Shown: positions 62,978 to 64,000 of the stretch, one piece after another
How the letters are laid out: every line of letters begins with the position of its first letter
Numbering within the stretch: the stretch's first letter is position 1
DNA from: Flavobacteriaceae bacterium
GTDB taxonomy: Bacteria; Bacteroidota; Bacteroidia; Flavobacteriales; Flavobacteriaceae
Length of the DNA stretch: 64,000 bases
Direction: 5' to 3'
Assembly (NCBI GenBank): GCA_017857815.1
Contig: JAFMCL010000011.1
Span: 1-64,000, forward strand
Translations under genes and position numbers: made by a program
Notes under the pieces: generated by a model
The model's input: only the letters and a program-made list of their open reading frames with translations
Told to the model about the DNA's origin: nothing
Databases searched by the model: none

Positions 62978-62985
62978 CAAATGTA
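62978..62985 (-). promoter_or_regulatory. -7 box (TACATTTG) of the marR-yceI operon
   Basis: Perfect TAnnTTTG on the minus strand, 26 bp upstream of ATG 62951, next to the palindrome. No clear -33 element. Confidence 0.4.
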
Positions 62986-63045
62986 ATGAATATTTCTTCA
63001 GTTAAAAAATAAATGATAATTTTTTTTTATAATGAATTAAGAGCC

Positions 63046-63053
63046 TATTTTTG
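63046..63053 (+). promoter_or_regulatory. -7 box (TATTTTTG) of the rhodanese gene
   Basis: TAnnTTTG match 10 bp before ATG 63064. The upstream T run leaves no distinct -33 TTG. Confidence 0.4.
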
Positions 63054-63063
63054 AAAAAAAACT

Positions 63064-63369
63064 ATGGATTTGACTCAAGAACAATGGAGTAATCAGCAGT
63101 CTGCTGATAAAAAGTCAATTATATTAGACGTAAGAACATCAGAAGAGTTTGAAGCTGGATATATTCCAGAAGCAAAACAACTCGATATACGAAATCCTGA
63201 AACTTTTGTACAAGGATTAGAATCACTAGACAAGTCGGCGAGTTATTATGTTTACTGTCGATCAGGTGCGAGAAGTGCTCAAGCCTGTCAAGTGATGTCC
63301 CAAATGGGATTTGAAAACACCTTTAATTTGTTAGGTGGAATATTAGATTGGAAAGGAGAGGTCGCCTAA
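63064..63369 (+). CDS. Single-domain rhodanese-like sulfurtransferase
   Basis: 101 residues forming one rhodanese domain. The active-site loop CRSGAR sits in YYVYCRSGARSAQAC (about 58-72), and DVRTSEEFEAGYIPEAKQLDI precedes it. Probably transfers sulfur in a cytoplasmic pathway or acts in redox balance; no partner is obvious. No signal peptide. ATG 63064. Confidence 0.93.
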   Translation: MDLTQEQWSNQQSADKKSIILDVRTSEEFEAGYIPEAKQLDIRNPETFVQGLESLDKSASYYVYCRSGARSAQACQVMSQMGFENTFNLLGGILDWKGEVA

Positions 63370-63401
63370 GCCTCAAACACATTTTATTGCCCTAAATTTT
63401 A

Positions 63402-64000
63402 ATGAAAGAAGACTTCCTTCATTATTTATGGCGTTTTCAAAAGTTTGAATCTCAACAGCTTTTTACAGTTAATGGGGAATTGATTCAAGTGATATCGCCA
63501 GGTATTCCCACCAGTGGTTCTGGCCCAGATTTTTCTAATGCTAAAATCTGGATTGGATCAACACTCTGGGCTGGAAACGTTGAGCTACATCTAGATGCCT
63601 CGTCTTGGTACCATCACCGGCATCATCTTGATGCTGCCTATGATTCAGTAATTCTTCATGTAGTTTGGAATAATGATGTTGAGGTTTGCTATCCCTCAGG
63701 AAGTATTATGCCAAGCCTAGAATTGTCAAAAATTATTTCTGAAAACTTAATCAAACTTTATCAAAAACAATTTGATCAATCACCAGATTGGATTCCCTGT
63801 GAGCGAATTTTTAGTAATTATCCAAAAGTCAAATGGAAAAACTGGATAGAAAGGCTCTACATCGAACGTTTAGAGGAAAAGGTGAATTTGATTTTCAATT
63901 TATTGGAAGCCAACAAGAATGATTGGGAAGCAACTTTATTTCAGTTGCTGGCAAAAAACTTTGGATTGAATGTCAACGGAAATGCTTTTTTAAAGTGGGC
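63402..64000 (+). CDS. DUF2851 family protein, truncated by the window end
   Basis: A reading frame opens at ATG 63402 and continues in frame to the end of the window (about 199 codons). It starts MKEDFLHYLWRFQKFESQQL, with SPGIPTSGSGPDFSNAKIWI and NVELHLDASSWYHHRHHLD, characteristic of DUF2851, a Bacteroidota family of unknown function usually about 420 residues long. The rest lies outside the window. Confidence 0.85.
   Translation, partial: MKEDFLHYLWRFQKFESQQLFTVNGELIQVISPGIPTSGSGPDFSNAKIWIGSTLWAGNVELHLDASSWYHHRHHLDAAYDSVILHVVWNNDVEVCYPSGSIMPSLELSKIISENLIKLYQKQFDQSPDWIPCERIFSNYPKVKWKNWIERLYIERLEEKVNLIFNLLEANKNDWEATLFQLLAKNFGLNVNGNAFLKW

Noticed and set aside
1-64000. Mobile elements, CRISPR arrays, rRNA or prophage
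   Set aside because: I found no transposase, integrase, direct-repeat array or rRNA sequence; the genes read as stable chromosomal ones.

Overview
The window is an ordinary-looking chromosomal stretch from a member of the Bacteroidota, most probably a marine Flavobacteriaceae. Four things point there. The DNA is AT-rich by eye. Promoters have the Bacteroidota form (TAnnTTTG at -7, with few Shine-Dalgarno sites). There are several type IX secretion (T9SS) and gliding genes: a PorT-like barrel, a PorP/SprF protein, and type A and type B sorting domains. The gene neighbourhoods are ones I know from flavobacteria: ftsX-DUF3098-uppP-truB, hemD-DUF4271 and the nadABC block. I saw no rRNA, CRISPR array, insertion sequence or prophage, and no stretch over 300 bases lacks a gene.

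Layout. 1-2606: the 3' end of a tRNA-Ser, then an ExbB/unknown membrane protein/ExbD/ExbD energy-transduction operon closed by a clear terminator. 2662-16142: a PorT-like barrel, then a long minus-strand run of rpoN, asnS, an MMPL/RND exporter, frr, pyrH, nadC, nadB, nadA, truB, uppP, DUF3098 and ftsX. 16264-26567: leuS with a SemiSWEET transporter, an Lrp/AsnC regulator beside a striking inverted repeat, DUF423, hemD, DUF4271, a polyprenol-phosphate sugar transferase, pyrC, a DUF4296 lipoprotein, an epimerase and tyrS. 26568-33712: a LuxE-like protein, a minimal T9SS cargo protein, an OmpR-type two-component pair, trmB with an alkyltransferase-like protein, and a four-gene Fe-S/electron-transfer operon (Mrp, NifU domain, ferredoxin-NADP reductase-like, ferredoxin). 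34273-38509: TspO, then mevalonate-pathway genes with a UbiA prenyltransferase and an rRNA pseudouridine synthase homologue that has lost its catalytic aspartate.

38487-53175 is the accessory heart of the window. It contains an arsenosugar biosynthesis locus: TIGR04283 and TIGR04282 glycosyltransferases, a DUF547 protein, ArsM, a purine nucleoside phosphorylase, an AhpD-like protein and the radical SAM enzyme ArsS. It is split into two opposed arms by a LytTR-type two-component system and a LytTR protein with a degenerate receiver. A second minus-strand block (FAD oxidoreductase, membrane polyferredoxin, two GT2 enzymes and a GT-C mannosyltransferase) lies beside it and may supply further sugar or lipid steps.

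53195-64000: a PorP/SprF and type B sorting-domain pair, then the complete trpEGDCFBA operon. Its leader carries a 15-residue Trp-Trp leader peptide, a competing hairpin and a 12-bp intrinsic terminator, which is a textbook attenuator. After it come YceI with a MarR regulator, a rhodanese and a truncated DUF2851 gene.
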